A DNA stretch of 64,000 nt from Roseospira marina. Its GTDB lineage: Bacteria; Pseudomonadota; Alphaproteobacteria; Rhodospirillales; Rhodospirillaceae. Position numbers and translations under genes: made by a program. Numbering within the stretch: position 1 is the first letter of the stretch; each line of letters opens with the position of its first letter. This document shows, in pieces, positions 1 through 8,871 of this stretch. Under the pieces are notes generated by a model. It was not told the origin of the DNA, ran no database searches, and was given only the letters and a program-made list of their open reading frames with translations. The stretch spans positions 62,001-126,000 of the forward strand of contig NZ_JACIGJ010000011.1 of assembly GCF_014197855.1 (NCBI RefSeq), read 5' to 3'.

Positions 1-424
1 GATACAGGGTCAGGGCGAAGACTCCCAGCCAAGTCCGCACCTTCGCCGGGACCATCGGAAAGAACTGCGGCACCAGCGCGAGGGCCAACAGGATGAAAAC
101 CGTGTTGACCCGCCAGCGTTCCGGGTCCGGGTAGAAGCCGTAGATGAAGAAGTTCAGCCGCTGCCCGATGAACACCCAGCACGCGCCCTCGCCGGTGCAG
201 GCGTCGTTGGAGTCCCCGAAGAAGTTCGCGCTGAGAATGGCCCAGTCGATCACCGGCGGAACCAGCACCCACACCAGATACGCCGATAGCAGCGTCAACA
301 GGGTGTTCGGGATCGAGGAGAACAGGTTCTGGCGCGCCCAGCCGGCCAGGCCGACCGTCCGGGGCGGTGGCGGCAGCGCCGGCCGGGGGGTGAACACCTG
401 CGATTCGGAGTCGCGAGAGCTCAT
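1..424 (-). CDS. aapM: AapM amino-acid ABC permease, N-terminal part only
   Basis: This is the first 141 codons of an inner-membrane permease of a general (polar) amino-acid ABC transporter; the gene runs off the left edge. The start is the ATG at 424, three bases after the aapQ stop, which suggests co-translation. The visible protein has a Pro-rich cytoplasmic N-terminus, then NLFSSIPNTLLTLL leading into a first membrane segment, and the ACWVFIGQRLNFF stretch typical of AapM. The conserved EAA loop would lie outside the window. The AapM assignment rests on this N-terminal pattern and on the order J-Q-M. Confidence 0.85.
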   Translation of the reverse strand, partial: MSSRDSESQVFTPRPALPPPPRTVGLAGWARQNLFSSIPNTLLTLLSAYLVWVLVPPVIDWAILSANFFGDSNDACTGEGACWVFIGQRLNFFIYGFYPDPERWRVNTVFILLALALVPQFFPMVPAKVRTWLGVFALTLY

Positions 425-427
425 GGC

Positions 428-1606
428 CTACCGCTCCTTCAGGGCCACGGCCCGGTTGTACAGATTCATGAGCAGCGAGATGATCAGGCTGATGGACAGA
501 TAGACCGCCATGGTCATCGCGACGATCTCCACGGCCTGCCCCGTCTGGTTCAGGGTCGTCCCCATGAACACCGCCACCAGATCGGGATAGCCGATGGCCG
601 TCGCCAGCGAGGAGTTCTTGGTGAGGTTCAGGTACTCACTGGTCAGCGGCGGGATGATGACCCGCATCGCCTGCGGAATGATGATCAGTCGCAGCGTTTT
701 GCCCCGGCTCAGCCCCAGGGCCTGGGACGCTTCCGTCTGGCCGTGGCTGACCGACTCGATACCGGAGCGGACGATCTCACCGATGAACGCGGCCGTATAG
801 ATGGTCAGCGCCAGCCACAGCGAGATCAGCTCAGGGATCAACTGCACACCGCCCCGGAAGTTGAAGCCCTTCAGCTCCGGCCGGTCCAAGGTGACCGGCG
901 ACCCCATCAGCAGGAATACGAGGGTCGGCAGCCCGATCACCAGCAGCACAGACACCGGCCACGCCGGGAAGCGGACCCCGGTCTCGTCCTGGCGTTTCTT
1001 GGACCAGCGCAGCAGCAGCGCCGCGCCCACGAGCACCGCGATGAGCGTCACCCCAACAACCCAGAACCCCGGCTCGGGATGCGGCCAGGGGATGTACAGA
1101 CCCCGGTTGTTCAGGAACATCGCGCCGGGAAATTCCAGGCTACCGCGCGGGCTGGGCAGCGTGCGCAGCACCGCGAAGTACCAGAAGAAGATCATCAGCA
1201 GCGGCGGGATGTTGCGCGTGATCTCGATATAGACCAACGCGATTTTGGCGATCAGCCAGTTGTTCGACAGTCGCGCCACGCCCAGCACGAACCCGATCAC
1301 GGTGGCGAAGACGATCCCCAGGCCCGAGACCAGCAGGGTGTTCAGAATGCCGACGATGAAGGTGCGGCCGTAGGTGTCGGCCTCGTCATAGGGGATCAGC
1401 GAGAACAGAATCCCGAACCCGGCCGTGTTGTCCAGGAACCCGAATCCGGTCGTGATCCCCCGGCTTTCCATATTGGTGAGTGTGTTCTGAAAGATGGTCC
1501 AGAAGAACCACAGCACCAGCACCAAGGCGAGCCCCTGAAACACCAGCGCGCGGATGCGTGGGTTGTTCCAGGGTGCGGGAGTTCGGGGCGCGGCCGGTTC
1601 GGCCAT
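428..1606 (-). CDS. aapQ: AapQ amino-acid ABC transporter permease
   Basis: Inner-membrane permease of the Aap general L-amino-acid importer, pairing with AapM to form the channel. The 392-residue protein is longer than most His/Glu/Gln-type permeases because of an insert between the early and late membrane segments, which is normal for AapQ. The C-terminal part has the EAA-like loop (EASQALGLSRGKTLRLIIIPQAMR) and the NLTKNSSLATAIGYPDL motif of this family. The start was set at the ATG at 1606 because AGGAGG lies eight bases upstream; the in-frame GTG at 1615 overlaps that ribosome site. It lies between aapJ and aapM on the same strand. Confidence 0.92.
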   Translation of the reverse strand: MAEPAAPRTPAPWNNPRIRALVFQGLALVLVLWFFWTIFQNTLTNMESRGITTGFGFLDNTAGFGILFSLIPYDEADTYGRTFIVGILNTLLVSGLGIVFATVIGFVLGVARLSNNWLIAKIALVYIEITRNIPPLLMIFFWYFAVLRTLPSPRGSLEFPGAMFLNNRGLYIPWPHPEPGFWVVGVTLIAVLVGAALLLRWSKKRQDETGVRFPAWPVSVLLVIGLPTLVFLLMGSPVTLDRPELKGFNFRGGVQLIPELISLWLALTIYTAAFIGEIVRSGIESVSHGQTEASQALGLSRGKTLRLIIIPQAMRVIIPPLTSEYLNLTKNSSLATAIGYPDLVAVFMGTTLNQTGQAVEIVAMTMAVYLSISLIISLLMNLYNRAVALKER

Positions 1607-1760
1607 GGACGACACCTCCTGACGAGGGAAACAGGGGAGGGAAACGATGACGGGGAGAGGAGAGACGGCAGGAAGGGGCGCACGAGACAGGGCGAGCGCC
1701 GGGGTGGCGCCCGAATCCGGGCCGGCCCCATGAAGAGGGCGGCCCGGTCGGTGGCCGGGT

Positions 1761-2783
1761 TTAGCGGATCGGCGGGGCGTACTGGATGCCGCCGGCGGTC
1801 CACAGCGCGTTCAGCCCGCGCGCGATCTCCAGCGGCGTGTCCATGCCGACGTTGCGCTCGAACATCTCGCCGTAGTTGCCGACCTGCGCCACGACGTTGG
1901 CCGCCCAGTCCGCGGACAGACCCAGCTTCTCGCCCATGTCGCCGTCGGTGCCGACCAGACGCTTGATGGACGGGTTGTCGGCGTTCTTCATGTCTTCGAC
2001 GTTGTCCATGGTCACGCCCAGCTCCTCGGCATTGAGCTGCGCGAACAGCGTCCACTTGACGATGTTGAACCACTGGTCATCGCCCTGGCGCACGGCCGGG
2101 CCCAGGGGTTCCTTGGAGATGACCTCGGGCAGCACCATCGCGCTCTCCGGATCGTCCAGCTTGGTGCGCAGCGAGTAGAGCTGCGACTGGTCGGAGGTCA
2201 GCACGTCGCAACGACCGGAATCGAAGCCCTGCGCGGTTTCGCTGATGGCGGAGAACACGACCGGGTTGTACTCCATGCCCTTGAGCCGGAAGTAGTCCGC
2301 CAGGTTCAGCTCCGTCGTGGTGCCGGCCGCCACGCAGACGGACGCGCCATCCAGCTCGGTCGCGCTGGTCACCCCCAGATCCTTGCGGATCATGAAGCCC
2401 TGACCGTCATAGAACGTCACACCGGTGAAGTTCAGGCCCAGGGACACGTCGCGGGTAAGTGTCCAGGTGGTGACGCGCGACAGCACGTCGATCTCGCCCG
2501 ATTGCAGGGCGGTGAAGCGCTCTTTGGCCGTCAATGGGACGAACTTCACCTTGTCGGCATCGCCCAGCACGGCGGCGGCGACGGCGCGGCAAAAGTCGAC
2601 ATCCAGCCCACTCCAGGTGCCGGTGCTGTCCGGGATCGAGAACCCGGACAGGCCCGTGGAGACACCGCAGGCGACCTCGCCGCGATCCTTCACGGCGTCC
2701 AGGGTCGGCCCGGCGATCGCCGCGCCGGCGGACAGGGCGACGGTGGCGGCGCCGACCACAAGGGCGGCAGCAAAACGCGTCAT
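1761..2783 (-). CDS. aapJ: AapJ periplasmic amino-acid-binding protein, copy 1 (divergent)
   Basis: Periplasmic binding protein of the Aap amino-acid ABC importer, 340 residues, with a Sec signal peptide ending near residue 24 (SAGAAIA-GPTLD). It is a close paralog of the copy at 3076-4098; the last 110 or so residues are almost the same, while the first two thirds differ at scattered sites. The motif that reads SRNTTWTLTRD in copy 2 is SRVTTWTLTRD here (Val104 for Asn). The start is the ATG at 2783 with GAGG seven bases upstream. The longer open frame continuing upstream is only translated 27-bp repeats. Two binding proteins feeding one permease pair could widen substrate range; that is inference. 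Confidence 0.92.
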   Translation of the reverse strand: MTRFAAALVVGAATVALSAGAAIAGPTLDAVKDRGEVACGVSTGLSGFSIPDSTGTWSGLDVDFCRAVAAAVLGDADKVKFVPLTAKERFTALQSGEIDVLSRVTTWTLTRDVSLGLNFTGVTFYDGQGFMIRKDLGVTSATELDGASVCVAAGTTTELNLADYFRLKGMEYNPVVFSAISETAQGFDSGRCDVLTSDQSQLYSLRTKLDDPESAMVLPEVISKEPLGPAVRQGDDQWFNIVKWTLFAQLNAEELGVTMDNVEDMKNADNPSIKRLVGTDGDMGEKLGLSADWAANVVAQVGNYGEMFERNVGMDTPLEIARGLNALWTAGGIQYAPPIR

Positions 2784-2802
2784 GAGAAACCTCAACACAG
2801 TC

Positions 2803-2964
2803 TTTGGAACCAGCCTTCGGAAGGCCGGCTTTGGAACCAGCCTTCGGAAGGCCGACTTTGGAACCAACCTTCGGAAGGCCGGCTTTGGAACCAGCCTTCG
2901 GAAGGCCGACTTTGGAACCAACCTTCGGAAGGCCGGCTTTGGAACCAGCCCTCGCAGGGCCGGC
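2803..2964. repeat. Six tandem 27-bp units, each with a small hairpin
   Basis: Six back-to-back 27-bp units begin at 2803, 2830, 2857, 2884, 2911 and 2938. Each starts TTTGGAACCA and holds the dyad GCCTTCGGAAGGC (in some units the first G is A). Sub-types alternate at two positions. In the last unit the dyad is GCCCTCGCAGGGC: both arms changed together so pairing is kept. The array is in the intergenic mRNA between the two aapJ copies, ending 20 bases before the copy 1 start codon, so it could affect mRNA stability or relative expression. No spacers are present, so it is not a CRISPR. Confidence 0.95.
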
Positions 2965-3075
2965 AGCCTTGCGAACCGGCCCCCGAGGGCGGGAGCGGCG
3001 CCGGAGCGGTCTCACGAACCGTCCCGAACCGCCCCCGCCACGGCCCAGGGCCGGGTAAGGGTCAGCGGGCGAAAA

Positions 3076-4098
3076 TCAGCGGATCGGCGGGGCGTATTGG
3101 ATGCCGCCGGCGGTCCACAGCGCGTTCAGCCCGCGCGCGATCTGAAGCGGGGTGTCCATGCCGACGTTGCGCTCGAACATCTCGCCGTAGTTGCCGACCT
3201 GCGCCACGACATTGGCCGCCCAGTCGGCGGCCAAGCCCAGCTTTTCGCCCATGTCCCCGTCGGTGCCGATCAGACGCTTGATGGACGGGTTGTCGGAGCT
3301 CTTCATGTCCTCGACGTTGTCCATGGTCACGCCCAGTTCCTCGGCGTTGAGCTGCGCGAACAGGGTCCACTTCACGATGTTGAACCACTGATCGTCCCCC
3401 TGGCGCACGACCGGCCCCAGGGGCTCCTTGGAGATGACCTCGGGCAGCACCATCGCGCTGTCGGGATCGTCCAGCTTGGTCCGCAGAGCGTAGAGCTGCG
3501 ACTGGTCGGATGTCAGAACGTCGCAGCGACCTGCCGAGAAGCCCTGCACGGTCTGGTCGGAGGTGTCGAACACGACCGGGCTATATTCCATGCCCTTGAA
3601 GCGGAAGTAGTCCGCCAGGTTCAGCTCGGTGGTCGTGCCGGCCTGGATGCACACCGACGCGCCGTCCAGCTCGGTCGCGCTGGACACGCCCAGGTCCTTC
3701 TTCACCAGGAAGCCCTGGCCGTCGTAGTAGTTCACGCCCGCGAAGTTCAGGCCGAGCGAGGAATCGCGGGTCAGCGTCCAGGTGGTGTTGCGCGAAAGGA
3801 TATCGATCTCGCCGGATTGCAGAGCGGTGAACCGCTCCTTGGCCGTCAATGGCACGAACTTCACCTTGTCGGCGTCGCCCAGCACGGCGGCGCCCACCGC
3901 CCGGCACACGTCGACATCGATGCCGGACCACTGCCCGGACTCATCGGGGTTGGAGAAGCCGGGCAGACCGGTCGAGACACCGCAGACCACTTCGCCGCGT
4001 TCCTTCACGGCGTCCAAGGTTTCGGCCGCAAACGCGGCGCTGGTGGACAGAGCGACGGTGGCGGCGCCAGCCACAAGGGCGGCAGCAAAACGCATCAT
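3076..4098 (-). CDS. aapJ: AapJ periplasmic amino-acid-binding protein, copy 2 (canonical)
   Basis: Periplasmic solute-binding protein of the general amino-acid ABC importer, 340 residues, and first gene of the visible aap operon. It carries a Sec signal peptide (ALVAGAATVALSTSAAFA) and the type-3 solute-binding fold, with DAVKERGEVVCGVSTGLPGF opening the mature protein and the SRNTTWTLTRD motif at 102-112. Tandem ATG codons start it; AGAGG precedes by five bases. The next gene downstream is its close paralog. This copy keeps the usual Asn104 and is the more family-typical of the pair. Confidence 0.93.
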   Translation of the reverse strand: MMRFAAALVAGAATVALSTSAAFAAETLDAVKERGEVVCGVSTGLPGFSNPDESGQWSGIDVDVCRAVGAAVLGDADKVKFVPLTAKERFTALQSGEIDILSRNTTWTLTRDSSLGLNFAGVNYYDGQGFLVKKDLGVSSATELDGASVCIQAGTTTELNLADYFRFKGMEYSPVVFDTSDQTVQGFSAGRCDVLTSDQSQLYALRTKLDDPDSAMVLPEVISKEPLGPVVRQGDDQWFNIVKWTLFAQLNAEELGVTMDNVEDMKSSDNPSIKRLIGTDGDMGEKLGLAADWAANVVAQVGNYGEMFERNVGMDTPLQIARGLNALWTAGGIQYAPPIR

Positions 4099-4544
4099 GA
4101 GGGCCTCTTCGTCTGTGTTGTCGATGTGAAACGGACGGGGTCACCAGACTGAATGGAGACTCGGATCGGTCCGGGCCGCCCTTCGCGCCACCGAGACGGC
4201 GTGCAGGGGGCGCCCGGTCGGCCGCTCCGGAGGGGGACCCCTCGAAACGACCGGCGGCGTGCGGAGAGGCCGGAGCACGACGTCAATGACCCGCCCCGCG
4301 CCACTAAGCCCCTCATCAGCAACAGACGTGCCATGCACTGGATAGGCACCTTAGCGGCCCCGAGGCGGTCCGAAAAGCAATCTTTGCCGACGCTTGCCGG
4401 TACGCCGTGTCGTTGCGTCGCCCCACGGGGATTGCTGTATTTGGGGGCAACATGACACCGAATTGAGCAAGTGCCCGAAGCGGCCGGACTGGGCCCCTAA
4501 CCCCAAAATCCGCATTCGCAACAAAAAACGAGCGAAAAAAGCCC
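4099..4544. other. Intergenic region upstream of aapJ and tRNA-Asp
   Basis: No gene is supported here. It must hold the leftward aapJ promoter, but no clear -35/-10 pair is visible on the minus strand. The stretch from 4500 is A-rich on the plus strand (ACAAAAAACGAGCGAAAAAA), probably an upstream element of the tRNA promoter. Confidence 0.6.
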
Positions 4545-4573
4545 TTGCACACCCCCCGGCAGGCTGATACATA
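4545..4573 (+). promoter_or_regulatory. Promoter of tRNA-Asp
   Basis: TTGCAC at 4545-4550 and TACATA at 4568-4573 are separated by exactly 17 bases, with an A-rich stretch upstream. The -10 ends 29 bases before the mature tRNA. A dyad CCGCTGCACAGCGG (4581-4594) lies in the leader. Confidence 0.65.
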
Positions 4574-4602
4574 CCCGGCCTCCGCTGCACAGCGGACCCG
4601 AT

Positions 4603-4679
4603 GCGGGTGTAGCTCAGTTGGTTAGAGCGCTGGCCTGTCACGCCAGAGGTCGCCGGTTCAAGTCCGGTCACTCGCGCCA
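4603..4679 (+). tRNA. tRNA-Asp(GTC)
   Basis: The 77-base gene folds as a cloverleaf: acceptor GCGGGTG/CACTCGC, D arm AGCTCAGTTGGTTAGAGC, anticodon stem-loop CTGGC-CTGTCAC-GCCAG giving anticodon GTC, T arm with GTTCAAGTC, discriminator G and an encoded CCA end. Confidence 0.97.
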
Positions 4680-4695
4680 CTTTTCGAAGGACGGC

Positions 4696-4723
4696 ACGGC
4701 CCTGCGGGGCCGTTCGTTTTTTT
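4696..4723 (+). terminator. Rho-independent terminator after tRNA-Asp
   Basis: ACGGCCC (4696-4702) pairs with GGGCCGT (4707-4713) over a four-base loop and is followed by TCGTTTTTTT. It lies 17 bases after the tRNA CCA end. Confidence 0.9.
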
Positions 4724-4804
4724 GACCCGGACCCGGCGCCAAGCGCCGGGGTTCAGGTCGGATGGACCGGTTGCGATCGGCCCGCGACGGCCTGGAAAAA
4801 GAGC

Positions 4805-4833
4805 TTGCATGGCCCGGAACCTCCGGCTAGAAC
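4805..4833 (+). promoter_or_regulatory. Likely promoter of tRNA-Thr
   Basis: TTGCAT at 4805-4810 and TAGAAC at 4828-4833 have 17-base spacing, matching the style of the tRNA-Asp promoter. The tRNA begins 60 bases after the -10. A TATACA at 4878-4883 is closer but has no -35 partner. Confidence 0.45.
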
Positions 4834-4892
4834 TCGCCCCGCGCCGCTGGCCCGGGTCCGCAGGTCTCGCCGCCGGATATACAAGCGCATGT

Positions 4893-4967
4893 GCCGCCGT
4901 AGCTCAGGGGTAGAGCACACCCTTGGTAAGGGTGGGGTCGGGTGTTCAATTCACCCCGGCGGCACCA
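4893..4967 (+). tRNA. tRNA-Thr(GGT)
   Basis: The 75-base cloverleaf has acceptor GCCGCCG/CGGCGGC, D arm AGCTCAGGGGTAGAGC, anticodon stem-loop CACCC-TTGGTAA-GGGTG giving anticodon GGT, a T arm with GTTCAATTC, and an encoded ACCA end. A short T run follows directly. Confidence 0.96.
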
Positions 4968-5355
4968 TTTTTCTCCTTAGAATATCAATGCTTTATGTGT
5001 GGTTTCGGGGTCTTCTAAAGACCGACCGAAAACGCGAACGCATGGCGAACGCGGCCCGTGATTGGGGGGTGGTGTTCGCGTGCCGTTCAGGACGCCTTAC
5101 CCCACCCACTAGCGTCTTAACCCCTGGCGCCTTGGATGCGCCGAGAGCCAATCCTGAACGGACGAACCGAGGCGCTTATCTATCGCTCGGTACGACCGGA
5201 CGGCCGTGCCTGCACACGAAGACCCCGCCCGGATGCGGATTGAACGCCTCTCATACCAGACGGCGATGTGTCCGACCCTTCGCCGCCTTGTTTTTTTCGT
5301 GCCGCGAGACGCGACGGCGTTTTTCACGCCACGCAGCGCGGCGGCCGGTCGGCCT

Positions 5356-5394
5356 TGCCAGCCTGCGGTGAGCGGGCCACACCGCAGGCTGGCA
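5356..5394. repeat. Perfect 15-bp inverted repeat
   Basis: TGCCAGCCTGCGGTG (5356-5370) and CACCGCAGGCTGGCA (5380-5394) pair perfectly across a nine-base loop. No T run follows on either strand, so a classic terminator is not indicated. It may be a structured RNA end or a mobile repeat; nothing nearby decides. Confidence 0.85.
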
Positions 5395-5614
5395 TCCGGG
5401 CACGCAGACAAACACCTCTTATGATAACCTTAAGTGGCTATGCTTCTCCATTAAAGAGCAGAAACCTCCGTTCAAGCATCCGACCGTATACTGAAAATTC
5501 AGCCTGCAATGCGTATGTGACCGTAGACGCATGCGACCGTGGGCGCGGCTTCCGAGCCGACACCCCCGTCCTACCGATGGGCACATTTTTAGGTTGCGCA
5601 GCCACATGATGTAT

Positions 5615-5629
5615 TAGGGCGACGCCCTA
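5615..5629. promoter_or_regulatory. Palindrome before the chemoreceptor gene
   Basis: TAGGGCG-A-CGCCCTA is a perfect 7-bp dyad centred about 36 bases upstream of the ATG at 5658. It could be an operator or a leader hairpin; no binding protein can be named. Confidence 0.5.
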
Positions 5630-5657
5630 TAGGCGGTGGTCGACGTGGAGAAATGTT

Positions 5658-7814
5658 ATGCTGAAGGCTTCGAAGATCGCCGTCTTGCTTCCTGTCTTGA
5701 TCTGTCTCATCGCTTTGACGGCGGTCGTGGTGACGGGAAGCCTTGCCTACTGGCGCGCGGCGCGCGACCTGAACACCGAAGCCGAGGCCAAGCTGGTGGC
5801 GTTGCGGGAAAGCCGCGCCGCCACGCTCTCCGCCTATCTGGAGAGCATCCAGGACGACTTGCGCATTACCGCCAAAAGTCGGACCGCGCTGGAAGCCTTG
5901 CACGACTTCGCGCGCACATACAGCGCCCTCGGCACGACCTCGCCCGACAGCGACGCCAGGGCAATCCTGCAACAGGCCTACATCGACCAGAACCCCAACC
6001 CACTAGGTAAAAAGTACCGGCTCGAGTCCGCCGGAGATTCGCCGTACGATCAGGCACACGCGAAATATCACGACTGGTTCCTCACCCTGCAACAGGACCG
6101 CGGATACTATGACGTCTTCTTGATCGGCGCCGACGGGACCGTGTTTTATACGGTGTTCAAGGAAACCGACTTCGCCACCAACCTGCGAACCGGTCCCTGG
6201 GCCGAAAGCGGTCTCGGGCAGGTCTACCAGCGCATCGCCGCCAACCCCGAAGGGGCGGGGACCGTGTTCACGGACTTCGCACCCTACGCCCCCTCAAACG
6301 ATGCCCCGGCCAGCTTCATAGGTCATGCCGTGTTCGCAGAGGACGGTGCCTTCCTCGGGGTGCTCGCCTTTCAGATGCCCATCGGCGAAGTCAATGCCAT
6401 CATGCAGTTGCAGGCCGGCATGGGCGAAACCGGCGAGACCTACCTGGTTGGGCCGGATTTGCGGATGCGCAGCGACTCTCGGTTTTCGACCGATGGCACC
6501 ATCCTCTCGCGCCGCGTCGATACACCCGCCGCCCGCGCCGCCCTGGCCGGCAAAGCCGGGGTCGCCCAGGGGAAGGACTATCGCGGTCAGGCGGTGGTGC
6601 AAGCGTACAGCCCCATCACTTTCCAAGGTGTGACCATGGCGCTGCTGGCCGAGGTCGATCGGGCCGAGGTGCTCGCGCCGGTTTACCGGATGCGCTGGTT
6701 CATCGGCCTCGCGGGGCTCGCGGTGATCGCGGGGATGGCGATCCTGGGCGCGCTGTTCGCGCGCACCATCACGCGCCCCATCTCGGCCATTACCGACACG
6801 ATGGCCCATATGGCCGGCGGCGACCTCAACGTGACCATCCCGGCGACGACCCGCCGCGATGAGGTGGGCGACATGGCCCGGTCGCTGCACGTCTTCCATG
6901 ACGGACTGGTGCGGGCGGAAGAACTCGCCGCCGAGCAGGCGGAGCAGGTCCGTCAGCGCGAAGCCCGAGCCGAGCGGATCGCGGCCTTGAACGGGGCCTT
7001 CGACAAGGGCGTGAGCGACGTCCTGGCGGCCGTGTCGGCCGCGACCACGGAGCTTCAGGCCACGGCCGAAAGCATGGCCTCGATCGCCGAGGAAACCCGC
7101 AATCAGGCCGTGACCGTGGCCGCCGCCTCGGAAGAAGCGTCCACCAACGTGCAAACCGTCGCGGCGGCCGCCGAAGAGCTGTCGTCGTCGATCCGCGAAA
7201 TCGGCCGGCAGGTCCAGCAGTCCAGCGATATCACCGGCCAAGCCACGGAGGAGGTCGAACGCACCAATCGCATGGTGGCCGGACTCGCGGCCACGTCCGA
7301 GCGTATCGGCGAGGTCGTGAATCTGATCAGTGACATCGCCGATCAGACCAACCTGCTCGCCTTGAACGCGACCATCGAGGCGGCACGTGCCGGCGACGCC
7401 GGGAAAGGGTTTGCGGTGGTGGCCAACGAGGTCAAGGCCCTAGCCACTCAGACGGCCAAGGCCACCGAGGAGATCGGCCAGCAGATCGGCTCGGTACAGG
7501 CGGAAACAACAACCGCCGTCACGGCGATTCAGGGCGTCTCCGACATCATCCAACGCATCAATGATGCCACCACGGCCATCGCCGCCGCCATGGAGCAGCA
7601 GAATGCGGCCACCGAGGAAATCGCCCGCAACGTCCAACAGGCCAGCCAGGGCACCAGCGAGGTGTCGGCAACCATCACCGGTGTGACCGAGTCCGCCCAT
7701 GAATCGGGGGCTGCGGCCGAGAACGTCCTGACGGCCGTTGCCGATCTCAATCGACAAGCGGCGCACCTAAGGGACATGGTGGAACGGTTCCTGGCCGACG
7801 TACGCGCGGCCTGA
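5658..7814 (+). CDS. Methyl-accepting chemotaxis protein
   Basis: Membrane chemoreceptor of 718 residues that passes ligand signals to CheW/CheA. Order of parts: membrane segment about 8-30; periplasmic sensor about 31-345, probably a double-Cache type ([20 protein letters not shown], then [20 protein letters not shown]); second membrane segment about 347-369; HAMP about 370-420 ([21 protein letters not shown]); methyl-accepting coiled coil from about 450, with the CheA-contact tip from about 558 ([19 protein letters not shown] and [12 protein letters not shown]). Gln/Glu-rich methylation regions are visible on both sides of the tip. No C-terminal CheR pentapeptide is seen (ends FLADVRAA). 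No chemotaxis genes are adjacent, so it is an orphan receptor with unknown ligand. Confidence 0.95.
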   Translation: MLKASKIAVLLPVLICLIALTAVVVTGSLAYWRAARDLNTEAEAKLVALRESRAATLSAYLESIQDDLRITAKSRTALEALHDFARTYSALGTTSPDSDARAILQQAYIDQNPNPLGKKYRLESAGDSPYDQAHAKYHDWFLTLQQDRGYYDVFLIGADGTVFYTVFKETDFATNLRTGPWAESGLGQVYQRIAANPEGAGTVFTDFAPYAPSNDAPASFIGHAVFAEDGAFLGVLAFQMPIGEVNAIMQLQAGMGETGETYLVGPDLRMRSDSRFSTDGTILSRRVDTPAARAALAGKAGVAQGKDYRGQAVVQAYSPITFQGVTMALLAEVDRAEVLAPVYRMRWFIGLAGLAVIAGMAILGALFARTITRPISAITDTMAHMAGGDLNVTIPATTRRDEVGDMARSLHVFHDGLVRAEELAAEQAEQVRQREARAERIAALNGAFDKGVSDVLAAVSAATTELQATAESMASIAEETRNQAVTVAAASEEASTNVQTVAAAAEELSSSIREIGRQVQQSSDITGQATEEVERTNRMVAGLAATSERIGEVVNLISDIADQTNLLALNATIEAARAGDAGKGFAVVANEVKALATQTAKATEEIGQQIGSVQAETTTAVTAIQGVSDIIQRINDATTAIAAAMEQQNAATEEIARNVQQASQGTSEVSATITGVTESAHESGAAAENVLTAVADLNRQAAHLRDMVERFLADVRAA

Positions 7815-8322
7815 GCCCGACCAGTCCGCACGCTCCCATCCGGGGCTCGCGTCCCGCGCCCGGTCGACGGCGGTTTTTCGAGGTTTCCGATCGACGGCAA
7901 GACCTGACGACGACCGAACAGGCGGCATGCGTCGTCGGCATAAAGGCTTTGAAGGCCCGCATCGAATGCCGTCGTTTTCGGGCAACATGGCCCCGAACGC
8001 CCGCCCTGAGGCGAACGCCCCCACGAGGCAGGGACACAGGTGACTGGCACACAGGTGACTGGCACACAGGGTGTCGCACCGATCGCGGATCGCGTTGCGC
8101 GCGAGGCACGAGCATACCCCGCAGCGGGCATCCCATCCGCACAGTTCCGGTCACGACACACGTAGGATCACGACACACATCCGCCGGCCGTGAAACGACC
8201 ACGCCCCACCGAGGTCCCCGGCGGTCATTTCACGGACGGGAGTGTCAGGGCTTACCGATCAGCGCCGGCACGCCCGAGGACGGCAGGAAATATACGTACC
8301 CATTGCATCGCGCAGGGCACAC
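7815..8322. other. Intergenic region with short direct repeats
   Basis: No gene is supported. The 3' ends of the chemoreceptor (plus) and the XRE gene (minus) face each other here. Short repeats are at 8033-8071, and TCACGACACAC occurs twice near 8152-8180. No strong terminator is visible. Confidence 0.6.
8033..8071. repeat. 15-bp tandem repeat, 2.6 copies
   Basis: The unit CACACAGGTGACTGG (first copy GACACAGGTGACTGG) is at 8033-8047 and 8048-8062, with a partial third copy to 8071. It is non-coding. Confidence 0.9.
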
Positions 8323-8799
8323 TTACTCAGGCGAGCTACGGACGAGGCTCTTGAGCATTTCCAGCACCCGGGCACGCACGACTTCGGTCGGCAGGCGCCA
8401 GTAGGTCTGGACCAGCTCAAGCGATTCCGTCCGCTTCATCGGATCGTCCTCGTCGCCCAGGTCGGCTTCGTCGACGACCGCGAAGTGAACCTTCACTTCC
8501 TCGTCGCGAGCCTGGACGGCATCCCGTGTCAAATCTTCAAAGAAGTAGCCCACAGGCACGTTCAGAAAGCGCGAGACGTCAAACAGACGGCTGGCACTGA
8601 TCCGGTTCGTCCCACGTTCATACTTCTGGACCTGCTGGAAGCTCACGCCCAATGCGCGGGCCATCTGGTCCTGACTTTTACCAAGCATAGTGCGACGCAG
8701 TCGCATCCGCTGCCCGACGTGTATGTCGATCGGGTCGGGACCGTCGATCGAAGCGGCACGGCGCCGACGACCATCGCGAACCTCTTCGGATAGGATCAT
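8323..8799 (-). CDS. XRE-family (Cro/CI-type) transcriptional regulator
   Basis: Cytoplasmic DNA-binding protein of 158 residues. The helix-turn-helix spans about 28-83 (RLRRTMLGKSQDQMARALGV, then FQQVQKYERGTNRISASRL), followed by PVGYFFEDL, a pattern common in small alphaproteobacterial XRE regulators. A Glu/Asp-rich middle and a short helical tail follow. It resembles the regulator at 63450-63938 in the helix-turn-helix and in the PxGYFFE and ELVxxYxR motifs, so the two are paralogs of one subfamily. The ATG at 8799 has GAGGA nine bases upstream. A palindrome overlaps its predicted promoter, suggesting autoregulation. Targets are unknown. Confidence 0.9.
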   Translation of the reverse strand: MILSEEVRDGRRRRAASIDGPDPIDIHVGQRMRLRRTMLGKSQDQMARALGVSFQQVQKYERGTNRISASRLFDVSRFLNVPVGYFFEDLTRDAVQARDEEVKVHFAVVDEADLGDEDDPMKRTESLELVQTYWRLPTEVVRARVLEMLKSLVRSSPE

Positions 8800-8871
8800 G
8801 ATTCGAGTGTCCTCTATTTACATGTGTTTGGCCGTAGCCCGCGCCGATCGCGGGTTCGATACCAAGCACCA

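Larger units (their letters stand above)
4968..5657. other. Intergenic region between tRNA-Thr and the chemoreceptor
   Basis: No protein-coding gene is convincing in these 690 bases. Base composition is less GC-rich in the first 100 and around 5400-5520. It contains a strong 15-bp inverted repeat (5356-5394), a small GGCGT-TTTTC-ACGCC hairpin near 5316-5330 and a 7-bp dyad just before the chemoreceptor (5615-5629). Confidence 0.6.

Noticed and set aside
2784-2921. N-terminal extension of AapJ copy 1 with a repeated VPKxAFRRL peptide
   Set aside because: It is only the translation of the 27-bp non-coding repeats; the signal peptide and ribosome site put the start at 2783.
2803-2964. CRISPR-like array
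   Set aside because: Units are directly adjacent with no spacers and contain internal hairpins.
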